A DNA stretch of 34,017 nucleotides from SAR86 cluster bacterium. GTDB lineage: Bacteria > Pseudomonadota > Gammaproteobacteria > Pseudomonadales > Pseudohongiellaceae. Below are positions 27,541-34,017 of the stretch, piece after piece (within the stretch, counting starts at the first letter, position 1; each line of letters starts with the position of its first letter). The DNA lies in NCBI GenBank assembly GCA_002401885.1, contig NVUL01000005.1, positions 27,718 through 61,734 on the forward strand. The letters are read 5' to 3'. The position numbers and the translations under genes were made by a program. Under the pieces are notes generated by a model. That model searched no databases, was not told the DNA's origin, and saw nothing but the letters and a program-made list of their open reading frames with translations.

Positions 27541-28374
27541 ATGAAAGCCGATTTACACTGCCACAGCCATTTCTCAGATGGTAAAGAATCACCCTCTTTT
27601 CTACTACAACGCGCAACGGTAAATGGGCTTACCCATCTGGCACTCACCGATCACGACTGTATCGATGGATTAGAGCCTCTGCAGTCCGAAGCGAGGGATA
27701 TAACCATCATCAATGGCGTAGAACTCTCCTGCCTATGGAACACCATGGAGATTCACATCGTCGGGCTGTTCATTGACACTAAGAATAGCCACATAGAAAA
27801 ACTGTTAGCATCACAGCAGACGCAGCGAGAAAATCGCGCACAAGCGATCGATAAGAATTTGCAGAAGCTCGGCACGCATGGGCTAATGGCTTACTTACAA
27901 TCGCTGCCTTGCACCGCTTATACGCGCAGTCACATTGCAGACTTTCTTGTGCAAGAAAAAATCTGCAAAAATCGACAGAAGGCCTTTAAGACGCATCTCG
28001 GTAAGCGCGGCAGAGTCTATGCCGCCGCAAGCTGTTGCAGTCTGCAAGAGGGAGTCTCCACAATTCTTAAAGCCTCGGGCATCGCCGTAGTTGCGCATCC
28101 CGGCCGCTACTCGCTAAGCAAAACCAAGCTAAGCTCATTACTCGACGATTTCAAAGAATGTGGTGGAGAAGCAATAGAGGGAAGCTATTCGAATATAGAC
28201 CCAACTACGAAAGCCTATCTGAGCAAGTTAGCAGAGGAGAAGTCACTGTACTTGTCAGTTGGCTCGGATTTCCACGATGCTGCGGCTACTTGGACTGACA
28301 TAGGAAAGTTTCCTGCTCTAGACCAGCAGGCCATAAAAAATGCCATTTGGTTGCATCCCAAATGGCATTCTTAA
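27541..28374 (+). CDS. rnm: PHP-domain phosphoesterase, RNase AM-like
   Basis: A 277-residue PHP-family metal-dependent phosphoesterase. The metal site is seen in DLHCHSHFSDG (His6, His8, Asp13), LTDHDCIDG (36-44), Glu61 (NGVELSC), His72 (MEIHIVG), VVAHPGRYSLSK and the C-terminal VGSDFHDA. It matches the YciV/TrpH family. The E. coli member is Rnm, a 5'-3' exonuclease acting on short RNAs and 5S/16S/23S rRNA ends that also dephosphorylates 3',5'-nucleoside bisphosphates. The name rests on family resemblance; other PHP proteins share the motifs. In many gammaproteobacteria this gene lies beside a yciO gene, which is not present here. The last codons (PKWHS) form the right arm of a terminator hairpin used by the opposing gene. 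Confidence 0.85.
   Translation: MKADLHCHSHFSDGKESPSFLLQRATVNGLTHLALTDHDCIDGLEPLQSEARDITIINGVELSCLWNTMEIHIVGLFIDTKNSHIEKLLASQQTQRENRAQAIDKNLQKLGTHGLMAYLQSLPCTAYTRSHIADFLVQEKICKNRQKAFKTHLGKRGRVYAAASCCSLQEGVSTILKASGIAVVAHPGRYSLSKTKLSSLLDDFKECGGEAIEGSYSNIDPTTKAYLSKLAEEKSLYLSVGSDFHDAAATWTDIGKFPALDQQAIKNAIWLHPKWHS
28335..28369 (-). terminator. Rho-independent terminator for the zinc-ribbon gene, inside rnm
   Basis: AATGCCATTTGG (28339-28350) and CCAAATGGCATT (28358-28369) form a perfect 12 bp stem with a 7-base loop. Six A bases at 28335-28340 become a U-run in the leftward transcript. It therefore terminates the zinc-ribbon gene, whose stop is at 28433. In the rightward direction it is followed by CTTAATTGTCTT, so it may work both ways. 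Confidence 0.75.
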
Positions 28375-28432
28375 TTGTCTTAACTCTCGCGGAGCAATGA
28401 GCGAAAAAGCATCACTCATTAACTGGCTCGAA

Positions 28433-28825
28433 TCACTTCTGCCTGCGCGTGATTTTTGCCACCACATCACGAAAAACATCCATCAAGGTTTCATGCTTGT
28501 AATCGGTGAATTCGCCAGCATCCATGAATACCCCGTGCTCTTCGCAAGCTTCATATTCCAAGTGTGATTGCTTAGGATCATTTAATTTGACCATCGTCTT
28601 ACCACAACGAGGACATTGAATATCGCGCACGGTATTGTAGGTCTTGCCAACTTCTCGATCGCCACTGTCGGCAAAGTCCGCCATCCAGTCACCCTTCAGC
28701 TGCTCTGCTTCGCCGTTGTCGAACCACAGACCCTTGCAGCTATTGCATTTATCTATTACTACTTGACCATGCAGCGTCTCAATCTTGAGCTCTTGCATCT
28801 CGGAATTACATTTCGGACAGTCCAT
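28433..28825 (-). CDS. Double zinc-ribbon protein (TFIIB-type zinc finger)
   Basis: The 130-residue protein has two similar halves. The first ribbon has Cys3, Cys6, Cys27 and Cys30 (MDCPKC, DKCNSCKGLWFDNGEAEQL). The second has Cys71, Cys74, Cys94 and His97 (IQCPRC, YEACEEHGVFMDAGEFTD). The phrase C..C.G.W.D.GE after each ribbon is typical of the zf-TFIIB family of small bacterial proteins with unknown function. The second ribbon replaces the last cysteine by histidine. No enzymatic motif is visible; nucleic acid or protein binding is possible. It is monocistronic, convergent with rnm. Confidence 0.8.
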   Translation of the reverse strand: MDCPKCNSEMQELKIETLHGQVVIDKCNSCKGLWFDNGEAEQLKGDWMADFADSGDREVGKTYNTVRDIQCPRCGKTMVKLNDPKQSHLEYEACEEHGVFMDAGEFTDYKHETLMDVFRDVVAKITRRQK

Positions 28826-29030
28826 CTGGTTCTCCTCAGATACAGCTTCTTATTTTTGGGACCTATCTCACCAAGTCATCTTGGCGCGTAGCAACCAACA
28901 TCCATGTAGAGACCGCATATTATAAGGAATTTTCAGCTCAGACCAAGCCAAAATTTCTTTTTGATGAGAATCTGCAAGGCATCGCGAGTATTAAGTCAGT
29001 GTTCACATTTGAGGCTGTACTATTTGAGAA

Positions 29031-29055
29031 CTTTCGAAACAAATCGTTTCGAAAG
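29031..29055. promoter_or_regulatory. Double TTTCGAAA palindrome in leader
   Basis: CTTTCGAAAC (29031-29040) and GTTTCGAAAG (29046-29055) are perfect inverted arms around AAATC. Each arm holds its own palindrome TTTCGAAA, so there are two identical sites 15 bp apart, one and a half helix turns. It lies 34 bp before the start codon of the secreted repeat protein and may be an operator or an mRNA hairpin. Confidence 0.5.
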
Positions 29056-29089
29056 CTCATCGCATAAGAACCGAAATAGGAGATGAACC

Positions 29090-29899
29090 ATGAGATATGC
29101 TCGAATTTTAGCCCTATCGCTGTTGCTGAGCTTTTCTCCTTCAGTATTGGCCCGAGAAGGCTCTGCAAACGTAAGTAGCGCCTGCGCAACCCTTGAATTC
29201 ATGGGTAAGATGTTGGCGCTGAATACCATGCTGCCTGCTGATTTCGACGATGTCGGCGAGATGAACGTCATGACTGACGCCCTCGCGGAGCTGAATTTAT
29301 TAGCCTGCCAACCAGTAATCTTAACAGGCTACCGTCGCGGTAATAGCTACTATGCGAATGGCTCACTAATCTCCAACGACCTTTACCATAAAGCCTGGTA
29401 TTTCCCAAATGGGCAGCTGTTTATGGCGGAACCGGGCCTGGACACGACGATCTACTACCCGAACGGTCGGATAATGGCCTACCACTGGATGCATGGTGAT
29501 CAAGCGCTGTTTTGGCCGAATGGAAGCCTGACGACGAATTACTTTCGCGCCTTCGATGAGACCTGGTACTACCCCGATGGCAATATCATCACCTATGAAG
29601 CCGGCTATGCCGGTGGGCGATGGTTCTATCCATTCCAACGCCTGGATGGAGGTATTGGGCAAGAGGTTATATCTAGCAACTGGGGAATAGAAGACGAAGA
29701 CTTTACGTTCTTAAATTTCACTGCGAGTGGAACCCTATTCACAGCGAGCGAGAGAATTCGTAGAAAGCTGATATTCGACGACATCGATCTATTGGATGTT
29801 CCAGGCGTACTCTTGCTGATTACGCGTCTGTATCAGGCTTCTGATTCAGCGAAACAATTCGCGCCGGCGGATGTAAACATCACCGGCGCTCCCTTCTAG
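29090..29899 (+). CDS. Secreted protein with aromatic-P-N-G repeats
   Basis: I do not recognise a named family for this 269-residue protein. Residues 1-21 are a signal peptide (ending SVLA). The middle holds six repeats every 16-19 residues: YYANGSLI (87-94), WYFPNGQLF (103-111), IYYPNGRIM (121-129), LFWPNGSLT (140-148), WYYPDGNII (159-167) and a worn copy WFYPFQRLD (178-186). Two or three aromatics, then P-N/D-G and a beta strand, resemble MORN-variant or YwqK-like beta-hairpin repeats. The N-terminal domain has two cysteines (Cys32, Cys73) that could pair. AGGAG lies about 8 bases before the ATG. It has its own leader with a palindrome and ends in a strong stem-loop. Cell surface or periplasmic binding is a guess. 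Confidence 0.75.
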   Translation: MRYARILALSLLLSFSPSVLAREGSANVSSACATLEFMGKMLALNTMLPADFDDVGEMNVMTDALAELNLLACQPVILTGYRRGNSYYANGSLISNDLYHKAWYFPNGQLFMAEPGLDTTIYYPNGRIMAYHWMHGDQALFWPNGSLTTNYFRAFDETWYYPDGNIITYEAGYAGGRWFYPFQRLDGGIGQEVISSNWGIEDEDFTFLNFTASGTLFTASERIRRKLIFDDIDLLDVPGVLLLITRLYQASDSAKQFAPADVNITGAPF

Positions 29900-29904
29900 G
29901 TCTC

Positions 29905-29941
29905 AGGGCTTAACTCAGAGTTAAACCCTGAGTTAAGCCCT
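29905..29941. terminator. Strong stem-loop between convergent genes
   Basis: AGGGCTTAACTCAG (29905-29918) and CTGAGTTAAGCCCT (29928-29941) are a perfect 14 bp stem with a 9-base loop. The loop contains another GAGTTAA-like copy (29918-29924), so an alternative TTAACTC-A-GAGTTAA hairpin can form. No proper U-run follows on either side. It lies directly between the stop codons of two convergent genes and probably marks both transcript ends. Confidence 0.55.
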
Positions 29942-29964
29942 AGGTAAAAATCGAGAGTCTGAGA

Positions 29965-31014
29965 CTAGTAGCTGTAATGATCGGATCGTTCTCGCAAAGT
30001 CGCCACCGAAATGTCATCGGCTTGGCATTCCTGCAAATCGGCTTTATTGAAGACATGAATCTTATCAGTGCGGCGCTGGTCTTCGCCCTGCTCGCCAAGC
30101 CCGGTAAGAATTATTGAGACGCGCTCATCATCAGGCAGCTCACGCAATGTCGATCCGTAGTCGCACATCGCCTGATAGAGCTTGTCCTCAAACGCTACAA
30201 CGTCTTGCTGCCACTGCGCAGTGTAGGCCTGTTCAGCCTGTTCCCTGCGCTGCCTAAGTTCCGCGGCCTTGGCAACAGCTTGCTCGCGGAGTGGCTCTAT
30301 CTGCGCCATAACCGTATCAAGCTTTAGGCGCATCTCTTCCTCGATGTTCGAATCCGCTATCGCCTGAGCGGTCGATTCTCTGATCTGTGCTTCAAGCTCT
30401 CGCAGGCCCTGCATCTTTTCTCCCATTTCTGCGCGTAGGCCTTCTATGTCAGCACGCAATTCTTGATAGTCACCATCATCGACAGAACCCAGTGAACGCA
30501 GAGATCGTGCTGACTCAGTCGCCTGTAGAATGGCATTGTTTATAGCGAGCGAATAGTCGACATTCGCTACTCGCTCCATCATTTGAGCATAGAAGCTAGC
30601 GGACTCCGCAGATTGACTCCTCAAAGCCATCACGGGGGACGCCTGCGTCGATGCAGATTGAGCTTGAGCCGTAGATTGAGATAGCGCGATCGATTCGAAT
30701 GGATTGCCACGCACCTGCAGTGTCTGCATTGCAGAATTCAAGGACGCGAGGCTCAATCGATTACGACTATTGGCCAGAGGTGTTCTCACTTCTAGCACCA
30801 CACCCTGCCCGAGGAGGTAAGTACTCTCGATGCCGCCAAGACTCAGACCGAACAGGCCCTTTGCCTCCTCGAAATCCAAGGCATCTTCCAGCACACCCGA
30901 GAATATATCAATATTCCTTTGCAAGCCTTCAAGCAGCGGGTCTTGAGCCGTCGCCGACGCCGCGCTTACTACCGCTGCAACACAAGCCAAGGTTTGTCTT
31001 AGAACTTTTCGCAT
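29965..31014 (-). CDS. Exported coiled-coil protein of the ECF sigma operon
   Basis: I do not recognise a family name for this 349-residue protein. It has a signal peptide (about 1-23, ending SATA). An N-terminal region with GLSLGGIESTYLLGQGVVLEVRTP (about 56-79) looks like a small beta domain. A Gln/Ser/Ala-rich low-complexity stretch follows (about 110-140), then a long charged coiled coil (about 183-265, many E, R, Q in heptads). A C-terminal domain contains Cys284 and Cys330 (YGSTLRELPDDERVSIILTG). It is the third gene of the sigma/anti-sigma operon, 12 bp after the anti-sigma gene. A periplasmic partner or sensor for the anti-sigma factor is plausible but inferred only from position and export. 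Confidence 0.75.
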   Translation of the reverse strand: MRKVLRQTLACVAAVVSAASATAQDPLLEGLQRNIDIFSGVLEDALDFEEAKGLFGLSLGGIESTYLLGQGVVLEVRTPLANSRNRLSLASLNSAMQTLQVRGNPFESIALSQSTAQAQSASTQASPVMALRSQSAESASFYAQMMERVANVDYSLAINNAILQATESARSLRSLGSVDDGDYQELRADIEGLRAEMGEKMQGLRELEAQIRESTAQAIADSNIEEEMRLKLDTVMAQIEPLREQAVAKAAELRQRREQAEQAYTAQWQQDVVAFEDKLYQAMCDYGSTLRELPDDERVSIILTGLGEQGEDQRRTDKIHVFNKADLQECQADDISVATLRERSDHYSY

Positions 31015-31026
31015 AGTCTAGCCCTC

Positions 31027-31707
31027 TTATCGAATGTCGCTCTGATAACCCACATAATTTACTAGCTGCTGCAAAGACCGAATCGTCTCATAGTCACTGT
31101 CTACCAATTGTTCATAGCCCGCTCGCATATCTTGTAGATCCAAGAGTCGCTGCTGCTCGAAATAGGCATACATCTGATCGAAACTATCTGCTGTTGATTG
31201 CTGGGCCTGCTCCATGACCGCCCGCAACAATTGTACATTGTTACTATCCTGCCTACTCTCTACTCGCGTTACGAGCTGCTGCATTTCCAAACTCTGCGCC
31301 TGCTCAAATTCGGCCAGTTGCGCATTTAGATTAGTGTCAACGGCAGAAGGTCCAGCGAAAGAAATAGAGAAGCCAGTGTCATTACTGACCACACTCACGT
31401 TGAATAGAAGCACACTCAACATGGCTAGCGATGCAGCCGTTGGCAGCCACTGCCAACTCAACCAGAATCGCGACACGGGGCGGTCGATACGATGCTCCTG
31501 CCGGAATAACTCAAGATGCCGATCCCAATGCGGGACTCTCTGTTCCTGCCATTGCTGCAGATCTTGCTGCGCATGCAACACCGACTCAAGTTCGGCATTA
31601 CAGTGCACACAATCAGTCAAATGCCTATCCAACTCATTGCGGGCGACCGCCGACAAGTCTTCAGAAAAATACTCTTGCAGTAAATAGTGTGTCTTAGGAC
31701 AGGACAT
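31027..31707 (-). CDS. Anti-sigma factor with zinc-finger domain and periplasmic coiled coil
   Basis: This 226-residue membrane protein begins with a zf-HC2 type anti-sigma domain. His29, Cys33 and Cys36 (DRHLTDCVHC) form the HxxxCxxC zinc site that holds ECF sigma factors. One membrane helix follows at about 88-107 (preceded by SWQWLPTAAS). The periplasmic part (110-226) is rich in Gln, Glu and Leu and looks like a coiled coil (LAEFEQAQSLEMQQLVTRV, MEQAQQSTADSFDQMYAYF). The start overlaps the sigma gene end by 14 bp. It should keep the sigma factor inactive until an envelope signal arrives. The coiled coil may bind the exported coiled-coil protein encoded next. Confidence 0.85.
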   Translation of the reverse strand: MSCPKTHYLLQEYFSEDLSAVARNELDRHLTDCVHCNAELESVLHAQQDLQQWQEQRVPHWDRHLELFRQEHRIDRPVSRFWLSWQWLPTAASLAMLSVLLFNVSVVSNDTGFSISFAGPSAVDTNLNAQLAEFEQAQSLEMQQLVTRVESRQDSNNVQLLRAVMEQAQQSTADSFDQMYAYFEQQRLLDLQDMRAGYEQLVDSDYETIRSLQQLVNYVGYQSDIR

Positions 31708-32275
31708 TTTGTTCCTCCGATACTACTTTCAATTTCTTCAGCGCACTGTAGAAACGTGTCTTGGCTGTATTTGCCGAAATATCTTGAAGCTCAGCGATTT
31801 CATGAAACGTTAAAGATTGAAAAATCTTAAGTTCCACTATCGATCGCTGATCCGAACTTAGCTCGTTCAGCATTTTGAGAACGCGAACATTTTGCTCGAT
31901 GTTACCTAATCTGTTTTCCGGTTCTAAATTCGTCTTACCAGGAAATTTTTCGAATTCGTCCCCCTCATCTTCCGCAGAAAATTTTGGCGACGACGTCATC
32001 AATCGTTTGCGACGATTCATGTCTACCGCCTTGTTGTGCGCTATACGGAAAATCCAACTGCTGAACTTCGCATCGCCTCTAAATCGGTGCAGGTTTCTGT
32101 ACACACCGAGAAAGACTTCCTGCATCAGGTCCATCGCATCGCTGGAATTACCGGTTAGACGCAAGCCATGGTTATAGATCTTCGATTCGTAGCGCTTGAC
32201 CAACTTTTCCCATGCATAGGCAGACCCTTTAAGAGCCGCCGCTATTAGCGCTTCGTCTTCGTCTATCAGACTCAT
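31694..32275 (-). CDS. ECF RNA polymerase sigma factor
   Basis: A 193-residue sigma-70 family factor of the extracytoplasmic function type. Region 2 spans about 24-92 (LVKRYESKIYNHGLRLTG, DLMQEVFLGVYRNLHRFRG, FSSWIFRIAHNKAVDMNRR). Region 4 spans about 128-183 (LNELSSDQRSIVELKIFQSL, FHEIAELQDISANTAKTRFY). The linker between them is acidic. The ATG at 32275 was chosen because GGGGA stands 5-9 bases before it; in-frame starts at 32299 or a TTG at 32317 would add 8 or 14 residues. The gene overlaps the anti-sigma gene, the typical coupled arrangement. No ECF-type -35 motif was found by eye upstream, so autoregulation cannot be shown. Confidence 0.92.
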   Translation of the reverse strand: MSLIDEDEALIAAALKGSAYAWEKLVKRYESKIYNHGLRLTGNSSDAMDLMQEVFLGVYRNLHRFRGDAKFSSWIFRIAHNKAVDMNRRKRLMTSSPKFSAEDEGDEFEKFPGKTNLEPENRLGNIEQNVRVLKMLNELSSDQRSIVELKIFQSLTFHEIAELQDISANTAKTRFYSALKKLKVVSEEQNVLS

Positions 32276-32383
32276 GGAATCCCCATCCTGTCGCTGCATA
32301 GCAGCTTCTTGCATCAAAAACAGGATACTGGTTTTAGAGAGTAAGTCGCAAGCTATGGAAGAATAGTTTGCACAGGCAGGAAA

Positions 32384-32902
32384 TTACTTATCGGGGTAGG
32401 CATGCAGAGAGTCGTCGACCAGAACACTCCACGCCCTATTGAATGGATGAACCTTGTCGGTGCTGCCACTCGCGTTGATCATGGGATAACCATTGCTGGC
32501 CCATTCGAACAATGAATGCTCTAAGTTGAGCACCTGAGTGAAGCCGCGCTCCTGAAGGTCAGCAGCTACAGAGGCCGACCGATAGCCCACAGAGCAGTAG
32601 ACAATGATCTCAGTGTCTTTACTGAGTCCTCTTTCGACAATCACTTCGGATATAGCCGCGGCGCTTTCCAAATGCAGCGCATTAATGAGATGACTGACTC
32701 GGAACTCACCGTCCTCGCGCACGTCTATAATAATGGGCAGATTCTCGTCTGATACCTCATAACGCGCTAGCAGCACATCTGTGGCAACCGACTCCACACC
32801 GGGAAACTCACGCTCTATCTTTTCGTCCACAGACTCCCAGCTGACTCCGAATAGACCGAAGAAGAATGACGAGACTGAGGCTGCCGCAATAAGCTCGAAC
32901 AT
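32384..32902 (-). CDS. Rhodanese-like domain protein
   Basis: The 172-residue product has one rhodanese domain (about 40-140): IIIDVREDGEFRVSHLINAL (57-76) and the active-site loop YCSVGYRSA with Cys103 as the likely persulfide cysteine. The final part of the domain, FTQVLNLEHSLFEWASNGYP, is family-typical. The N-terminus (MFELIAAASVSSFFFGLFG) is hydrophobic and may be a short membrane anchor. A C-terminal extension HPFNRAWSVLVDDSLHAYPD resembles that of a subgroup found in marine bacteria. Sulfur transfer or redox signalling is the family theme; the partner is unknown. It is 108 bp upstream of the sigma gene on the same strand and may be independent. Confidence 0.88.
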   Translation of the reverse strand: MFELIAAASVSSFFFGLFGVSWESVDEKIEREFPGVESVATDVLLARYEVSDENLPIIIDVREDGEFRVSHLINALHLESAAAISEVIVERGLSKDTEIIVYCSVGYRSASVAADLQERGFTQVLNLEHSLFEWASNGYPMINASGSTDKVHPFNRAWSVLVDDSLHAYPDK

Positions 32903-33150
32903 GAACTAATTCCACATGGGTGATGCTGTGATTTGTATTTGATTCTACCTACCAAGACCGGCAACAAAGGCAGTTTCATACAGTAGCGCAAAATGCGGCT
33001 AATGAGCAGAGCAAGAAGAGAAAGTATACGCAGGCAGCCAACTAATCTAGCCCGTTCCCACCCAGAGGGTATCGCCTTGTGAGCGATGTCGAGGAGCTCC
33101 TGAATAAGTCGGCTGCTTGTTCTGCGTTAGAGTTGGTCTCAGTGAGACCG
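32903..33150. other. Gene-free stretch between leuA and the rhodanese gene
   Basis: These 248 bp hold the leuA transcript end and the rhodanese promoter. A palindrome GGTCTCA-G-TGAGACC (33135-33149) stands one base after the leuA stop codon but has no U-run; a 5 bp stem (33071-33087) is weaker. No convincing promoter or small gene was seen. Confidence 0.4.
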
Positions 33151-34017
33151 TTAGGCGGCGACGCGCTGCTCGCTGAGCAGTTGGCTGGCCGCGCCCATAA
33201 AAGCGTTGAGTGATGAGGCGATGATGTCTTTGCTTATCGCGACTCCGCTGTAGCGCCGACCCTCACATTTCAATTGAATATAAGTAACCGCCTCGGCATC
33301 GGCACCTTGACCGAGTGCATGCTCGCCATATTCCATGATTTCAAAATCGATCTTGATGGCTTCTTTCAGGCCTGTCACGAAGGCATTCAATACACCATCG
33401 CCTTCGCCACTAATCGAGAGCTCCTTCCCGAAGTAATCGATCGTGGCATTGAACGTCTCGCGTCCTTCCGCTTTCTCGATACTAAAATCTTCAAGGCTAA
33501 TTACCTTGTCGCTATTTAAATAGTGTCGGTTGAACAGGTCCCAGATTTCTTCTGCCTTTATCTCCTGCCCGCTTAACTCAGTAACTTGCTGTACCACGCG
33601 GCTGAACTCTATCTGCAACCAGCGCGGCAGTTCGAATCCAAACTTATTAGCGAGCACGTAGGCGATGCCCCCTTTCCCAGATTGGCTGTTCACGCGAATT
33701 ACATCTTGATAGGTCCGACCCAAATCGCGCGGATCAATTGGAAGGTAGGCGATTTCCCAGGTCTCGCCCTCTGTATAGATATCGAGGCATTTCTTAATCG
33801 CATCCTGATGCGAGCCGGAGAAGGCGGTAAACACTAGGTCACCAGAATAAGGCTGGCGTGGGTGTACATCGATCTGCGTGCACTCGCGTACGACGGAAAC
33901 AATCTTGTCCATATCATGCAGATCCAGTTGAGGATCGACACCTTGGCTATACAGATTCATCGCCATCACGACGATGTCCATGTTACCGGTGCGCTCGCCG
34001 TTTCCTAGTAGAGTGCC
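33151..34017 (-). CDS. leuA: 2-isopropylmalate synthase, 5' part missing
   Basis: The last 288 residues of LeuA are present; the gene continues past the right edge. The visible part begins with GTLLGNGERTGNMDIVVMAM, the end of the catalytic TIM barrel where GNGERTGN is the family signature. It continues with YSQGVDPQLDLHDMDKIVSV, FTAFSGSHQDAIKKCL, and the C-terminal regulatory domain (ATIDYFGKELSISGEGDGVLNAFV...). This sequence matches the long LeuA type 2 class (about 560 residues) rather than the E. coli type. It condenses acetyl-CoA with 2-oxoisovalerate, the first step of leucine synthesis, and is normally inhibited by leucine through the C-terminal domain. No leader peptide or other leu gene is visible here. 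Confidence 0.96.
   Translation of the reverse strand, partial: GTLLGNGERTGNMDIVVMAMNLYSQGVDPQLDLHDMDKIVSVVRECTQIDVHPRQPYSGDLVFTAFSGSHQDAIKKCLDIYTEGETWEIAYLPIDPRDLGRTYQDVIRVNSQSGKGGIAYVLANKFGFELPRWLQIEFSRVVQQVTELSGQEIKAEEIWDLFNRHYLNSDKVISLEDFSIEKAEGRETFNATIDYFGKELSISGEGDGVLNAFVTGLKEAIKIDFEIMEYGEHALGQGADAEAVTYIQLKCEGRRYSGVAISKDIIASSLNAFMGAASQLLSEQRVAA

Noticed and set aside
29031-29055. TTTCGAAA hairpin as a terminator of the upstream region
   Set aside because: There is no gene reading into it from the left on the plus strand and no U-run follows the stem.
33071-33149. Two small hairpins downstream of leuA as terminators
   Set aside because: The GGTCTCA-TGAGACC palindrome has only a one-base centre (five pairs once a real loop is allowed) and neither stem is followed by a U-run, so they were mentioned only as contents of the gap.

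Overview
The window looks like chromosome of a free-living, probably marine, gammaproteobacterium of moderate GC content. The strongest evidence is a block of about 15 kb, all on the minus strand, in the order iscR-iscS-iscU-iscA-hscB-hscA-fdx-iscX-ndk-rlmN-pilF-rodZ-ispG-hisS-yfgM-bamB-der. As I recall it, this is the order in Pseudomonas and relatives, including pilF between rlmN and rodZ. The genus cannot be named from the sequence. No tRNA, rRNA, CRISPR array, transposase or prophage gene was seen.

Left part (1-10.1 kb) is accessory metabolism. It starts with a PQQ dehydrogenase of the glucose-dehydrogenase type, cut by the window edge. Divergent from it is a three-gene operon encoding a YtrA-type GntR regulator, an ABC ATPase and a large permease, joined by overlapping start and stop codons. 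Next comes a minus-strand operon of an exported two-haem cytochrome c, an exported PQQ alcohol dehydrogenase with the extra aspartate typical of lanthanide enzymes, and an exported alpha/beta hydrolase. An exported M18 aminopeptidase follows.

Middle part (10.1-26.5 kb) is housekeeping. It holds a PLP threonine/serine dehydratase overlapping der, then outer-membrane assembly (bamB, yfgM), hisS, isoprenoid synthesis (ispG), cell shape (rodZ), type IV pilus assembly (pilF), RNA methylation (rlmN), ndk, and the complete ISC iron-sulfur cluster operon under IscR. A near-consensus type 1 IscR box sits on the iscR promoter, so cluster supply probably feeds back on the operon. IspG, RlmN, Fdx and IscR are themselves Fe-S proteins.

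Right part (26.5-34 kb) is mixed: a short GC-rich repeat-like patch, a DinB-like protein, an Rnm-type PHP phosphoesterase whose 3' end carries a terminator for the opposing gene, a double zinc-ribbon protein, a secreted protein with six aromatic-P-N-G repeats, an ECF sigma/anti-sigma/periplasmic coiled-coil operon, a rhodanese, and the 3' part of leuA cut by the right edge. The least described items are the ECF operon and the secreted repeat protein facing it.
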